From an uncultured Ruthenibacterium sp. (lineage in GTDB: Bacteria > Bacillota > Clostridia > Oscillospirales > Ruminococcaceae): a stretch of DNA of 64,000 nt. Under the pieces are notes generated by a model that made no database searches, was not told the origin of the DNA, and saw only the letters and a list, made by a program, of their open reading frames with translations. The stretch is taken from the NCBI GenBank assembly GCA_944386555.1, contig CALXBN010000018.1, positions 62,001 to 126,000 on the forward strand, read 5' to 3'. Both the position numbers and the translations under genes were made by a program. Shown in pieces: positions 1 through 8,353 of this stretch (position 1 is its first letter; each line of letters opens with the position of its first letter).

Positions 1-575
1 GCTGTAAATTGCCGGTTTTCCCGCAGCAAAGACTGGCGGATGCGCTCGGCCAGATAGGTTTCAAGGTCTCCGCATCCGGGGCAGTAATCCTGCAAAGCCC
101 GGCAGAACGCTTCCTGAGCAAAGGCGCGCCGCTCATCCAAAGGTGTGCTTTTGGCCTGCTGTGCCACGGCGTTGTCCACCAAATGGCCGTATAGGGTCAG
201 GGCCTGCTGCGGATCATATTGGCGCTGGCGGGTCCCTTTGACCCGGTACCGGCGCAGGAATACCCGCCCCAGATAATAGCCGGTCTGCTCGTCTTTGGTC
301 AGCAGGAAGGAGACGGGCAGGCGCAGGCCGGAGGCAACAAGCTGTACCGACAGTGCCTGTGCGGACAGCATGCCGCATTGGGGCAGGTCGATACCAAAAC
401 CGTGGCCGTCAGCGATGGCCAGTGTGCGGGTGCGCGTATCGTAGCCGATTTGCACATAAGCCGGCAGCGCAGCGCGCAGGATCTTGCCCAGGCGCAGCTT
501 GCCGTCCCGCCCAACCGAGGCGCGCAGCGCCCGGCGATGATCTTCTTTTTCAAACCATTGAAAATTGTACTTCAT
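1..575 (-). CDS. Partial protein with a sigma-factor (SigI-like) region 2 segment
   Basis: The minus-strand frame opens at ATG 573-575 and runs off the left edge, giving about 191 codons. It begins MKYNFQWFEKEDHRRALRAS. The first 130 residues are not recognised. From about residue 148 the segment DERRAFAQEAFCRALQDY, followed by CPGCGDLETYLAERIRQ, has the spacing of sigma-70 region 2 (AF..A...Y.P....F..Y....IR...L) and most resembles SigI-type factors. No SD stands out before the ATG. A terminator for the upstream gene lies just ahead, so it probably has its own promoter. The sigma-factor reading rests on one short motif and the C-terminus is unseen. It could instead be a diverged sigma-fold domain in a protein of other function. 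Confidence 0.55.
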   Translation of the reverse strand, partial: MKYNFQWFEKEDHRRALRASVGRDGKLRLGKILRAALPAYVQIGYDTRTRTLAIADGHGFGIDLPQCGMLSAQALSVQLVASGLRLPVSFLLTKDEQTGYYLGRVFLRRYRVKGTRQRQYDPQQALTLYGHLVDNAVAQQAKSTPLDERRAFAQEAFCRALQDYCPGCGDLETYLAERIRQSLLRENRQFT

Positions 576-601
576 GGGCTGTTCACCACTCTAATACGGA
601 A

Positions 602-626
602 CAAAAAGGCCGGCGAATGCCGAACC
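602..626 (-). terminator. Rho-independent terminator of the 670-1569 gene
   Basis: On the minus strand GGTTCGGC, ATTC loop, GCCGGCC forms a stem with one bulged T, followed by TTTTTG. It sits about 45 bases after the stop of the upstream minus-strand gene and before the start of the partial protein. Confidence 0.6.
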
Positions 627-669
627 AAGCAAAGTAAACATAAAAGGGGGCGATGCACGGCACAGGAGA

Positions 670-1569
670 TTACTGCATTTGCTGCAATTTTTCCAGCAGC
701 GACAGCTGGCTTTGGCATACTTCTTCTGCCAGCTGCAGGCGCTCCCGCAGGGCGGCCAGCTGCGTCAGGCTTTGCCGCAGGCGTACAGGATCCGCACTGC
801 AGATACAGCTTTCAGCCAGGCGCAGCAACGGCCGGCCGCATTCTTCCAGCAAATTTTCTGCAGGCCCGGCCTCCGCGGCGCAAAAGGCGGTTTCGGTATC
901 CGGGCGGGGAGCTTGCGTTTTCCGCGCGCCTGCAGCAGGGATGACGGCAGCCCGTTCTGCTGGCGGCTGCGCCGGTGCGGCCGCCTTTTGCCAGCGCACC
1001 CGGTAAAAATACTGCCTTTTCCCCGTACTGTCAAAAAGGATGGATTCGGTTTCATCTGTGGCCAAAAGCTCCAGCTCGCCGCGCTGCTGGCTGTCGATAA
1101 GCCTGTTGACAATCCTCACAAACGTCGGGGTGCTGTCTGCAGGCAGCGCAAAGGCGCCGTCGGGATGAGAAAGGAAACCGTTCTGCTGCAAACACTGTGA
1201 CAGCAGCGGATACAGCGCACTGTATTTGGCGCCGCGCCGGCTGCCGCACTCCGAGATATGCAGGGCATTGATCCGAGGAAGATATTGAATGTAACAGATC
1301 CGGTTGATGCCATCGACCGTTTTGGCCAGCGGCGAGAAAATGTGGGCGTTTTTAAATCCCTGCGGTGTTTTGTTCAAGAAAAATTTGCCTCGGATGGCGC
1401 TGAGCTGTTTTGTCAATGCGGCCGGGATCGAAACGGAATTGGTGATTTGCCGGGTAATGTCACTGCTTTTGTCCGGGAGGGGAGCAGTGCCTTGGTAAAC
1501 TACACGCCGCTGTGGTGAAAGTTGATCCGGCGCATCGGCTCCCGTATGGGAAAAACAGACCTGCGCCAT
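670..1569 (-). CDS. Hypothetical protein, 299 aa
   Basis: I do not recognise this protein. It is translated in the same direction as the XRE gene upstream. Its ATG lies 3 bases after that gene's stop, and its SD (GGAGGACTG) overlaps the end of that gene, so the two are translationally linked. There is no signal peptide or membrane segment. Residues 60-190 look like a folded domain. A Pro/Ala-rich linker (about 195-235) leads to a C-terminal helical Gln/Leu/Glu-rich stretch that could be a coiled coil. A good terminator follows. Pairing with a small XRE regulator suggests a regulatory or auxiliary DNA-related role, but that is only inference. The coding frame is supported by SD, linkage and terminator rather than by homology. 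Confidence 0.6.
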   Translation of the reverse strand: MAQVCFSHTGADAPDQLSPQRRVVYQGTAPLPDKSSDITRQITNSVSIPAALTKQLSAIRGKFFLNKTPQGFKNAHIFSPLAKTVDGINRICYIQYLPRINALHISECGSRRGAKYSALYPLLSQCLQQNGFLSHPDGAFALPADSTPTFVRIVNRLIDSQQRGELELLATDETESILFDSTGKRQYFYRVRWQKAAAPAQPPAERAAVIPAAGARKTQAPRPDTETAFCAAEAGPAENLLEECGRPLLRLAESCICSADPVRLRQSLTQLAALRERLQLAEEVCQSQLSLLEKLQQMQ

Positions 1570-1572
1570 CTT

Positions 1573-1767
1573 TCAGTCCTCCGTGGTATAAAACTGATGG
1601 CTGCTGGCTTCGAACAGTTTTTCCATTTTGTGCAGCACATCCACTTGCGGATGCGTGATGCCTTTTTCATACCGTTGCAGCGTACGTGTGCTGATCTCCA
1701 GAAACAGGGCCGCCTGCTTTTGCGACAGCCCCTGCGCCAGACGATAGTACTTGATTCGATTTGTCAT
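1573..1767 (-). CDS. Small XRE-family helix-turn-helix regulator, 64 aa
   Basis: A single Cro/C1-type HTH makes up the whole protein. MTNRIKYYRLAQGLSQKQAA is the classic start of an XRE domain, followed by the recognition-helix region ISTRTLQRYEKGITHP. It has AAGGAGG 8 bases before ATG. Proteins of this size bind DNA as dimers and usually control their own operon. The promoter at 1814-1842 lies about 45 bases upstream, and the next gene starts 3 bases after its stop. There is no effector domain. The target is unknown but autoregulation is likely. Confidence 0.85.
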   Translation of the reverse strand: MTNRIKYYRLAQGLSQKQAALFLEISTRTLQRYEKGITHPQVDVLHKMEKLFEASSHQFYTTED

Positions 1768-1813
1768 AAAAAAACCTCCTTATTTAGACTGGGTCACCAG
1801 CCTTTATGCCTTG

Positions 1814-1842
1814 ATTATACACTGCCGCATCGCACTTGAAAA
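1814..1842 (-). promoter_or_regulatory. Sigma-A promoter for the XRE gene pair
   Basis: On the minus strand, -35 TTTTCA (1837-1842), 17-bp spacer, -10 TATAAT (1814-1819). The -10 is perfect and the -35 matches 4 of 6 bases. Confidence 0.6.
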
Positions 1843-1949
1843 GAGACAATAATGTCGTACTTTTCCTTATTGGCGCACAAACAGGTGAATACAGGGCCCG
1901 AAAAGGCCGGACAACGTGTACTGCGCCGTAAAAGAATGGCCGCCAAGCC

Positions 1950-1978
1950 TTGACTTTCACTGGTGCGTATGATATAAA
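1950..1978 (+). promoter_or_regulatory. Sigma-A promoter of the ileS T-box leader
   Basis: TTGACT (1950-1955), 17-bp spacer, TATAAA (1973-1978). Transcription would start just before stem I of the T-box. Confidence 0.7.
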
Positions 1979-1984
1979 ATAGAG

Positions 1985-2227
1985 AAAGAAAGGCCATGAC
2001 GGAGACAGTATGCCTCAGGTGAAAGAAGCAGCGAGCGGGAGAGGGTGAAAGCCCCGCACCGGTAGCCAGAGGCGGAAAATCACTCCCGAGCCGCAGCCCG
2101 AACTTTTCCAGTAGGCGCTGCCGGCCTCCCGCCGTTACCGGGAGCGTGCATGTTGGTGCACTGCGCAAGGGTGGTAAAACGAAAGCATACGCCTTCGTCC
2201 CGGCTGCGGGGCGGGGCGTTTTTATTT
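1985..2227 (+). promoter_or_regulatory. T-box leader, isoleucine (AUC) specifier
   Basis: This is a tRNA-sensing transcription attenuator upstream of ileS. Visible parts are the loop-E strand AGTA (about 2007-2010), the stem I distal AG bulge and loop (GCAGCGAGCGGG then GGTGAAAGCCCC), and the opposite loop-E strand GAA followed by the specifier ATC at 2079-2081, an Ile codon. The T-box proper is AAGGGTGGTAAAACG (2167-2181), pairing with TTCGTCCC (2194-2201). Uncharged tRNA-Ile should stabilise the antiterminator. The 7-nt bulge reads UGGUAAA instead of the usual UGGNACC. Helices A1 (GGG:CCC) and A2 (ACGAAAGC with GCCTTCGT) are intact. Confidence 0.92.
2190..2227 (+). terminator. Attenuator terminator of the Ile T-box
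   Basis: CGTCCCG, GCTG loop, CGGGGCG, extended by outer CGCC/GGGCG pairing and followed by TTTTTATTTTTTT. It competes with the antiterminator for the CGTCCC strand. Confidence 0.85.
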
Positions 2228-2244
2228 TTTTGAGGAGGATTGCC

Positions 2245-5200
2245 ATGTATCAAAAAGTTTCTCCCAATCTCAATTTCACCGAGCGTGAAAAAGAGGTGCT
2301 GGCTTTCTGGAAAGAGAACCGCATTTTTGAAAAAAGCATTGAAGATCGCAAGGATGACCCAACCTATATGTTTTACGACGGCCCGCCCACGGCCAACGGA
2401 AAACCCCATATCGGCCATGTGGAGACGCGCGCCATCAAGGACTTGATCCCCCGTTACCGCACTATGAAGGGCTACAAAGTGCCCCGCAAGGCCGGCTGGG
2501 ACACCCATGGCCTGCCGGTAGAGCTGGAAGTGGAGAAAAAGCTGGGCCTGGACGGCAAAGAACAGATCGAGAAATACGGCCTGGAACCTTTCATCGAACA
2601 GTGCAAGGAGAGCGTGTGGAAGTACAAGCACATGTGGGAAGACTTCTCTGACACTGTGGGCTTTTGGGCGGATATGGAACATCCGTATGTCACGTATGAC
2701 AACAGCTTCATTGAGTCCGAGTGGTGGGCGCTCAAACAGATCTGGGACAAAGGCCTGCTGTACAAAGGCTTTAAGATCGTGCCTTACTGCCCGCGCTGCG
2801 GTACGCCGCTGTCCAGCCATGAGGTGGCCCAGGGGTATAAGGATGTGAAAGAGCGCTCGGCCATTGCCAAGTTTAAGGTCAAAGGCGAGGACGCTTTCAT
2901 CTTGGCCTGGACGACCACGCCCTGGACGCTGCCCTCTAATGTGGCGCTGTGCGTACACCCGGATTATGACTATGTGCAGGTGCGTATGAATGAGGACGGC
3001 GCTGTGTACTACCTGGCCCAGGCCCTGGCGGATACCGTGCTGGGCGAGGGCGCTTACACGGTGCTGGCGCATTACAAAGGAGCTGAATTGGAATACAAGG
3101 AATACGAGCCTTTGTTCGATTTCGTGCACCCCAAAGAAAGATGCTGGTATGTGACCTGTGACACCTATGTGACGCTGACCGACGGCACCGGTGTGGTGCA
3201 TATTGCGCCGGCCTTCGGTGAGGATGACTCCAACGTAGGGCGCAGATACGGCTTGCCGTTTGTGCAGCTGGTGGACGCCAAGGGCTGTATGACCCGGGAA
3301 ACCAAATGGGCGGGCATGTTCTGCAAAACGGCCGACAAAGAAGTGCTGAAAGATCTGGAGGGCCGCGGGCAGCTGTTCAGCGCCCCGGTGTTCGAACACA
3401 GCTATCCGCACTGCTGGCGCTGCGGCACGCCGCTGATCTATTATGCACGGGACAGCTGGTTCATCAAAATGACAGCCGTCAGAGAGGAATTGATCCGCAA
3501 CAACAACACCGTCAACTGGATCCCGGAGTCCATTGGCAAGGGGCGCTTCGGCGATTGGCTGGAGAATGTGCAGGATTGGGGAATCAGCCGCAACCGCTAC
3601 TGGGGTACGCCGCTGAATATCTGGGAATGTGAATGCGGCCACCAGCACGCGGTAGGCAGCATTGAAGAACTGAAAAGCATGTCCTCCAATTGCCCCGACG
3701 ATATCGAATTGCATCGCCCGTACATCGACGCGGTTACCCTCCGCTGCCCCCACTGCGGTGCAGAGATGCACCGCGTGCCGGAAGTGATCGACTGCTGGTT
3801 CGATTCCGGCTCCATGCCTTTTGCACAGTATCATTATCCGTTTGAGAACCGGGAGCTGTTCAAAAGCCAATTCCCGGCGGATTTCATTTCTGAAGCGGTG
3901 GACCAGACCCGCGGCTGGTTCTATTCTCTGATGGCTATTTCCACACTGCTGTTCGGCAAGGCCCCCTTCAAAAATGTTATCGTCATGGGCTTGGTGCAGG
4001 ATGAAAACGGCCAGAAGATGTCCAAATCCAAAGGCAATGCGGTAGATCCCTTCGAGGCGCTGGCCACCTATGGTGCCGATGCGATCCGCTGGTATTTTTA
4101 TACCGCCTGTGCACCGTGGCTGCCCAAGCGCTTCTCGGGCAAGGCTGTGCAGGAGGGCCAGCGCAAGTTCCTGGGTACCTTGTGGAATACCTATGCATTC
4201 TTCGTGTTGTACGCCAATATCGATCAGTTTGATCCTACCCGTTATGCAATGGACCCAGGCAGCCTGTCGGTGATGGATCGGTGGGTGCTCAGCAAGCTGA
4301 ACACCATGGTGCAGACGGTAGACAAAGAACTGAATGGCTACGCCATCCCCGAGGCAGCTCGGGCACTGCAGGAATTCGTGGACGACCTGTCCAACTGGTA
4401 TGTGCGCCGCAGCCGCGAACGCTTCTGGGCCAAGGGCATGGAGCAGGACAAAATCAATGCGTATATGACGCTGTATACCGCATTGGTCACAACCGCTAAG
4501 GCCGCTGCGCCCATGATCCCGTTTATGGCGGAAAGCATCTACCAGAATTTGGTGCGCAGTGTTGACGGCAGCGCACCGGAGAGCGTACACCTGTGTTCCT
4601 TCCCGCAAGCCGATATGCACATGATCGACGCAAATCTGGAACGGGACATGGATCTGGTGCTGAAAATTGTAGTGCTGGGCCGTTCGGCCCGCAACGGGGC
4701 AAACCGGAAAAATCGTCAGCCTCTGGCTGAAATGTATGTAAAAGCCGGCGAGGTGCTGAGCGACTACTACCGTGCAATCATTGAAGATGAGCTGAATGTA
4801 AAACGGGTCACCTTTACCGATGATATGTCGCAGTTTACCAACTACACCTTCAAGCCCCAGCTGAAAACCCTGGGCCCCAAATACGGCAAGCAGCTGAACG
4901 AGATTCGCACCCGGCTGGCAGAGCTGAACGGCAGTACTGCAAAGAGAGAACTGGACGCGACCGGTGTGCTGAAGCTGACTTTGAGCACCGGCGAGATTGC
5001 TCTGGCACCGGAAGATCTGCTGATCGACATGACACGCAGTGAACGCTGGTACAGTGTGGAAGACGGTGATGTGACGGTGGCCATTGACACCGAACTGACG
5101 CCGCAGTTGATCGAAGAGGGCTTTGTGCGGGAAATTGTCAGCAAGCTGCAGACCATGCGCAAAGAAGCAGACTTTAATGTGGAAGATCACATTGCCGTTT

Positions 5201-5385
5201 ATGCAGACGGAAACGAGGCCGTCACCGCCATTATGGCTCGCCACCGGGATGCCATTGCCGGCGATGTGCTGGCGGATGAGATGACACTGGGCAGCCTGGA
5301 CGGATATACCAAGGAGTGGGACGTCAACGGCCAAATGGTCACATTGGGCGTAAAGCGTGTAAACAAGGGTTCCATCGGCGGGTAA
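2245..5385 (+). CDS. ileS: Isoleucyl-tRNA synthetase
   Basis: Charges tRNA-Ile in the cytoplasm and edits misactivated valine. The protein has 1046 residues. HIGH is intact at residues 55-58 (KPHIGH) and KMSKS at 591-595 (GQKMSKSKGN). CP1 editing-domain motifs such as TTPWTLPSNVAL and the anticodon-binding half (VDDLSNWYVRRSRERFW) are visible. The length and the N-terminus (LNFTEREKEVLAFW) suggest the long eukaryote-like type-2 IleRS rather than the ~920-aa type with a C-terminal zinc finger; type-2 enzymes are often mupirocin-tolerant, which is inference here. ATG 2245 is chosen because GAGGAGG lies 7 bases upstream and directly follows the T-box terminator; in-frame codons upstream lie inside the riboswitch. 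Control is by the Ile T-box. Confidence 0.98.
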   Translation: MYQKVSPNLNFTEREKEVLAFWKENRIFEKSIEDRKDDPTYMFYDGPPTANGKPHIGHVETRAIKDLIPRYRTMKGYKVPRKAGWDTHGLPVELEVEKKLGLDGKEQIEKYGLEPFIEQCKESVWKYKHMWEDFSDTVGFWADMEHPYVTYDNSFIESEWWALKQIWDKGLLYKGFKIVPYCPRCGTPLSSHEVAQGYKDVKERSAIAKFKVKGEDAFILAWTTTPWTLPSNVALCVHPDYDYVQVRMNEDGAVYYLAQALADTVLGEGAYTVLAHYKGAELEYKEYEPLFDFVHPKERCWYVTCDTYVTLTDGTGVVHIAPAFGEDDSNVGRRYGLPFVQLVDAKGCMTRETKWAGMFCKTADKEVLKDLEGRGQLFSAPVFEHSYPHCWRCGTPLIYYARDSWFIKMTAVREELIRNNNTVNWIPESIGKGRFGDWLENVQDWGISRNRYWGTPLNIWECECGHQHAVGSIEELKSMSSNCPDDIELHRPYIDAVTLRCPHCGAEMHRVPEVIDCWFDSGSMPFAQYHYPFENRELFKSQFPADFISEAVDQTRGWFYSLMAISTLLFGKAPFKNVIVMGLVQDENGQKMSKSKGNAVDPFEALATYGADAIRWYFYTACAPWLPKRFSGKAVQEGQRKFLGTLWNTYAFFVLYANIDQFDPTRYAMDPGSLSVMDRWVLSKLNTMVQTVDKELNGYAIPEAARALQEFVDDLSNWYVRRSRERFWAKGMEQDKINAYMTLYTALVTTAKAAAPMIPFMAESIYQNLVRSVDGSAPESVHLCSFPQADMHMIDANLERDMDLVLKIVVLGRSARNGANRKNRQPLAEMYVKAGEVLSDYYRAIIEDELNVKRVTFTDDMSQFTNYTFKPQLKTLGPKYGKQLNEIRTRLAELNGSTAKRELDATGVLKLTLSTGEIALAPEDLLIDMTRSERWYSVEDGDVTVAIDTELTPQLIEEGFVREIVSKLQTMRKEADFNVEDHIAVYADGNEAVTAIMARHRDAIAGDVLADEMTLGSLDGYTKEWDVNGQMVTLGVKRVNKGSIGG

Positions 5386-5437
5386 GCAGCCTGCAACAGC
5401 CGCCTTTTTGGCTGTGCACCACATGCGGAAAGACGTA

Positions 5438-5469
5438 CAAAAAGCCGCGGCGCAGGCCGCGGCTTTTTT
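5438..5469 (+). terminator. ileS terminator
   Basis: AAAAAGCCGCGG, CGCAGG loop, CCGCGGCTTTTTT. A-rich and T-rich flanks make it potentially bidirectional. Confidence 0.9.
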
Positions 5470-5501
5470 GCTGCGGCCACGCAAAATTTGCCGCGTGCAT
5501 A

Positions 5502-5530
5502 TTGTCAGCGGAAGAAAAGCGCAGTATAAT
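5502..5530 (+). promoter_or_regulatory. Sigma-A promoter for the aminotransferase
   Basis: TTGTCA (5502-5507), 17-bp spacer, perfect TATAAT (5525-5530), about 75 bases before the start codon. Confidence 0.8.
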
Positions 5531-5604
5531 ATATTTTATGCGATTGCGCGGGATCAGGCGTATACGCAGAGGGAAAGTAAAAATGAAAAAGAGAGGGGAT
5601 CCGT

Positions 5605-6885
5605 ATGGCAGATTATTTGGCAATGACCGTGCCGCAGCTGCAGGATGAACGAAAGAAGTTGACTGACGCGTATCAGATGTTTGCGGACAGGGGGCTGGCG
5701 CTGGATATGTCCCGGGGCAAACCTTCACCCGAACAGCTGGATCTTTCCATGGGCCTGTTTGAGATCCGTCAGTTTATCGGTGAAAACGGTGTGGACGCCC
5801 GCAACTACGGCAATTTGGAGGGGATGCCGGAAGCACGGCGCTTTTTTTCCGGCATTCTGGGGGTAAGCCCGGATGAGGTCCTTGTCGGCGGTAATTCCAG
5901 CCTGCATATGATGTATTCCATGGTGGAGCTGGCCAGCCGCCGCGGCTTTCCGGATGGGAGCGCACCCTGGGTCCGGCCGGAGCATAAGCCCAAATTCCTG
6001 TGCCCTTCACCCGGATATGACCGCCATTTTTTCATCACGGAGTATTTCGGCTATGAAATGCTGACCGTGCCGATGCTGCCCACCGGGCCGGATATGGACC
6101 TGGTGGAGCAGCTGGCAAAAGATCCGGATGTAAAAGGGATCTGGTGCGTGCCCAAGTACTCCAATCCCGACGGTTACAGCTACAGCGATGATACCGTGCG
6201 CCGTCTGGCGCAAATGGAAACTGGCGCGCCGGATTTCCGTATCTTCTGGGACAATGCCTATGCGGTTCATCATATCAGTGATACGCCGGATGAGGTGCTG
6301 AATATCATGGATTTGTGCCGCGAAGCCGGATATGAGAACCGGCCGCTGCTGTTCTGTTCACTGAGCAAAGTAACCTTTTCCGGCGCTTCTGTGGCTGCAA
6401 TGGCCGCCAGCAAAGCCAATTTGACGTATATCCTGTCCAACCTGGCGGCGGCAACCATCGGCTTTGACAAAGTCAATCAGCTGCGCCACGTATTGTTCCT
6501 GAAAGATATGGAGGGTCTGCAGGCTCATATGTGCCGTCAGCGCGCTTTGATTGAGCCCAAGTTTCAAATCGTATGGGAACTGTTTGAGCAGGAACTGGCG
6601 CCGTGCGGGAACATTGCCCGTTGGACCCACCCAAACGGCGGTTATTTCATCAGCCTGTACACCATGGACGGGTGCGCCAAGCGTACGGTGGAGCTGTGTG
6701 CCAAAGCCGGCGTGAAGCTGACTGCAGCCGGTGCCGCCTTCCCGTACGGCAAAGATCCCCATGACAGCAATATCCGTATTGCGCCAACCTATCCGCCGCT
6801 GGAAGAGCTGCGCACCGCAGCCCAGCTGCTGTGTGTCGCTTTACGCTTGGCCACTGTTGAAAAATTGCTGGAAAAGCATGCATAA
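5605..6885 (+). CDS. PLP-dependent aminotransferase, aspartate aminotransferase class Ic-like
   Basis: 426-residue fold-type I transaminase. DMSRGKPSPEQLDLS near residues 34-48 and the YGNLEGMPEARR motif mark the family often named aspartate aminotransferase type Ic or Aminotran_MocR-like. The PLP Schiff-base lysine is K255 in CSLSKVTFSG. The cofactor-ring Asp sits in FWDNAYAVHH, and CVPKYSNPDGYSYSD is the usual Asn-Pro loop. It probably interconverts aspartate and oxaloacetate with 2-oxoglutarate/glutamate, but substrate choice within the family is not proven by sequence. It is monocistronic, with its own promoter at 5502 and a strong terminator at 6901. The SD GAGAGGGG lies about 8 bases before ATG. 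Confidence 0.88.
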   Translation: MADYLAMTVPQLQDERKKLTDAYQMFADRGLALDMSRGKPSPEQLDLSMGLFEIRQFIGENGVDARNYGNLEGMPEARRFFSGILGVSPDEVLVGGNSSLHMMYSMVELASRRGFPDGSAPWVRPEHKPKFLCPSPGYDRHFFITEYFGYEMLTVPMLPTGPDMDLVEQLAKDPDVKGIWCVPKYSNPDGYSYSDDTVRRLAQMETGAPDFRIFWDNAYAVHHISDTPDEVLNIMDLCREAGYENRPLLFCSLSKVTFSGASVAAMAASKANLTYILSNLAAATIGFDKVNQLRHVLFLKDMEGLQAHMCRQRALIEPKFQIVWELFEQELAPCGNIARWTHPNGGYFISLYTMDGCAKRTVELCAKAGVKLTAAGAAFPYGKDPHDSNIRIAPTYPPLEELRTAAQLLCVALRLATVEKLLEKHA

Positions 6886-6900
6886 CGGATGGCTCTTGCC

Positions 6901-6933
6901 AATGCGCACCCGCTTGTGGGTGCGCATTTTTTG
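6901..6933 (+). terminator. Aminotransferase terminator
   Basis: AATGCGCACCC, GCTTGT loop, GGGTGCGCATTTTTTG: an 11-bp perfect stem with a T-run. Confidence 0.92.
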
Positions 6934-6951
6934 TTTCTGCCCGAATTTGGC

Positions 6952-6980
6952 TTGCATTTCCGGGCGATTTATGGTTTAAT
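6952..6980 (+). promoter_or_regulatory. Sigma-A promoter for 7013-8297
   Basis: TTGCAT (6952-6957), 17-bp spacer, TTTAAT (6975-6980), 32 bases before the next start codon. Confidence 0.65.
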
Positions 6981-7012
6981 ACATTCAGTAATCTATTACA
7001 AGGGGGAGAAAC

Positions 7013-7792
7013 ATGCGCTTGGGCATATCTACCGCCTGCTTTTATCCGGAGCAAACCGATCAGGCGCTGCTGCGGCTGCAGCAGGCCGATGTGCCTCTGG
7101 TGGAAATCTTTCTCAATACGTTCAGCGAGCTGGGGGATGCGTTTGTATCGCGGCTGCAGAGCCAGCTTGCACAATATGGGACAAACGTTTCTCAGCTTCA
7201 TCCCTTTTCTTCGGCAATGGAGACCTTTTTCTTTGCCACCGATTATGGTCCGCGTTATGAGGACGGGCTGGCGCTGTACCGGCACTATTTTTCCGTGTGC
7301 CGGCGTCTGGGCGCTTCCCGGCTGGTGCTGCACGGGCAGGCTGTTCATTCCGCTTACCCGTTCGAACTGTATTGCAGCCATTACAGCCGCCTGCGCCGGG
7401 AAGGGCGTCTGTACGGCATAGAGGTGCTGCAGGAAAATGTTGTGCGCTGCAAGACAGGCTACCCTGAGCAGGTGCGGCAAATGCGCGCATATACGGGCGA
7501 TGACGTTGGGTTCGTGCTGGACACAAAGCAGCTGCGCCGTGCCGGCGTGCCGCTGCCTGAAATGCTTCAGGCCATGGGTGACAAGATCCGCCATATTCAT
7601 ATCAGTGATGCCGGCACAAAAGGGGACTGTTTGCCGCCGGGAGACGGAACCGAGGATTTTGCGCCGCTGGTGCAACATTTGGCGCAGATCCGATTTTCCG
7701 GCGACTGCATCATCGAATTGTACCGGGACGGCTTTGGCGATATTCATGATTTGCTGCGGGGCCTGGCCTGCTTGAAGGCCCTGTTTGCATAA
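7013..7792 (+). CDS. Sugar phosphate isomerase/epimerase-like TIM barrel
   Basis: 259-residue member of the AP-endonuclease 2/xylose-isomerase-like TIM-barrel superfamily. Expected metal-site positions are present: H in QLHPFSS, H in VLHGQAV, E in VLQENVV, D in GFVLDTKQ, H in HIHISD and the terminal E in CIIELYRDG. These ligands fit a divalent-metal hydrolase or isomerase. The substrate cannot be told from sequence: sugar isomerases, inosose dehydratase-like enzymes and endonuclease IV share the fold. SD AAGGGGGAG precedes ATG. nrdR follows after 43 bases with no terminator between them, so they probably share a transcript. Confidence 0.8.
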   Translation: MRLGISTACFYPEQTDQALLRLQQADVPLVEIFLNTFSELGDAFVSRLQSQLAQYGTNVSQLHPFSSAMETFFFATDYGPRYEDGLALYRHYFSVCRRLGASRLVLHGQAVHSAYPFELYCSHYSRLRREGRLYGIEVLQENVVRCKTGYPEQVRQMRAYTGDDVGFVLDTKQLRRAGVPLPEMLQAMGDKIRHIHISDAGTKGDCLPPGDGTEDFAPLVQHLAQIRFSGDCIIELYRDGFGDIHDLLRGLACLKALFA

Positions 7793-7835
7793 AATACAGG
7801 AACAGTGAAGGAATTAGCAAAGGGGAGCTTGATGT

Positions 7836-8297
7836 ATGAAATGTCCGTATTGCGGGGAAACAGAATCCAAAGTGATTGATTCGCGGCCGGCCGACGACGG
7901 AGAACGGATCCGCCGCCGTCGGGAGTGCCTGGGCTGCGGCAAACGGTTTACTACGTATGAAATCGTTGAGACCGTCCCGCTCATGGTGATCAAAAAAGAC
8001 AAATCTCGGGAGGCGTTCAACCGGCAGAAACTGCTGAATGGTCTGCTGCGGGCCTGTGAGAAGAGGCCTGTGTCTTTCCAGCAGCTGGAGCAGGCGGTGG
8101 ACAATATCGAGCAAACGCTGCTGAACTCTTACGAAAGAGAAGTTTCCAGCATGTATATCGGTGAACTGGCCATGGCGCAGCTGCAGAAGATCGACGATGT
8201 GGCCTATGTGCGGTTTGCATCTGTTTACCGTCAGTTCAGCGATATCAACACATTTATGGACGAACTGAAACATCTGCTTCAAACCAGAGAGACCTGA
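7836..8297 (+). CDS. nrdR: Transcriptional repressor NrdR
   Basis: 153 residues, the usual size. An N-terminal zinc ribbon (CPYC at residues 3-6, CLGC about 31-34) binds NrdR boxes. The ATP-cone domain ([20 protein letters not shown] onward) senses ATP/dATP. The family represses ribonucleotide reductase genes when dATP is high. No nrd gene lies in this window, so it acts in trans. SD AGGGGAGC lies about 8 bases before ATG. Confidence 0.97.
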   Translation: MKCPYCGETESKVIDSRPADDGERIRRRRECLGCGKRFTTYEIVETVPLMVIKKDKSREAFNRQKLLNGLLRACEKRPVSFQQLEQAVDNIEQTLLNSYEREVSSMYIGELAMAQLQKIDDVAYVRFASVYRQFSDINTFMDELKHLLQTRET

Positions 8298-8305
8298 GCA
8301 AACGC

Positions 8306-8342
8306 AAAGCACCGCCCATCATCGATGAGGGCGGTGCTTTTT
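8306..8342 (+). terminator. nrdR terminator
   Basis: AAAGCACCGCCC, ATCATCGAT loop, GGGCGGTGCTTTTT. It lies between nrdR and the convergent DUF4363 gene and may partly serve both strands. Confidence 0.9.
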
Positions 8343-8353
8343 ATGCTGCAGGT

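Noticed and set aside
2080-5484. 1134-codon open frame on the minus strand across ileS
   Set aside because: It is the antisense shadow of a strongly codon-biased gene; no SD, no homology and the plus-strand IleRS is unmistakable.
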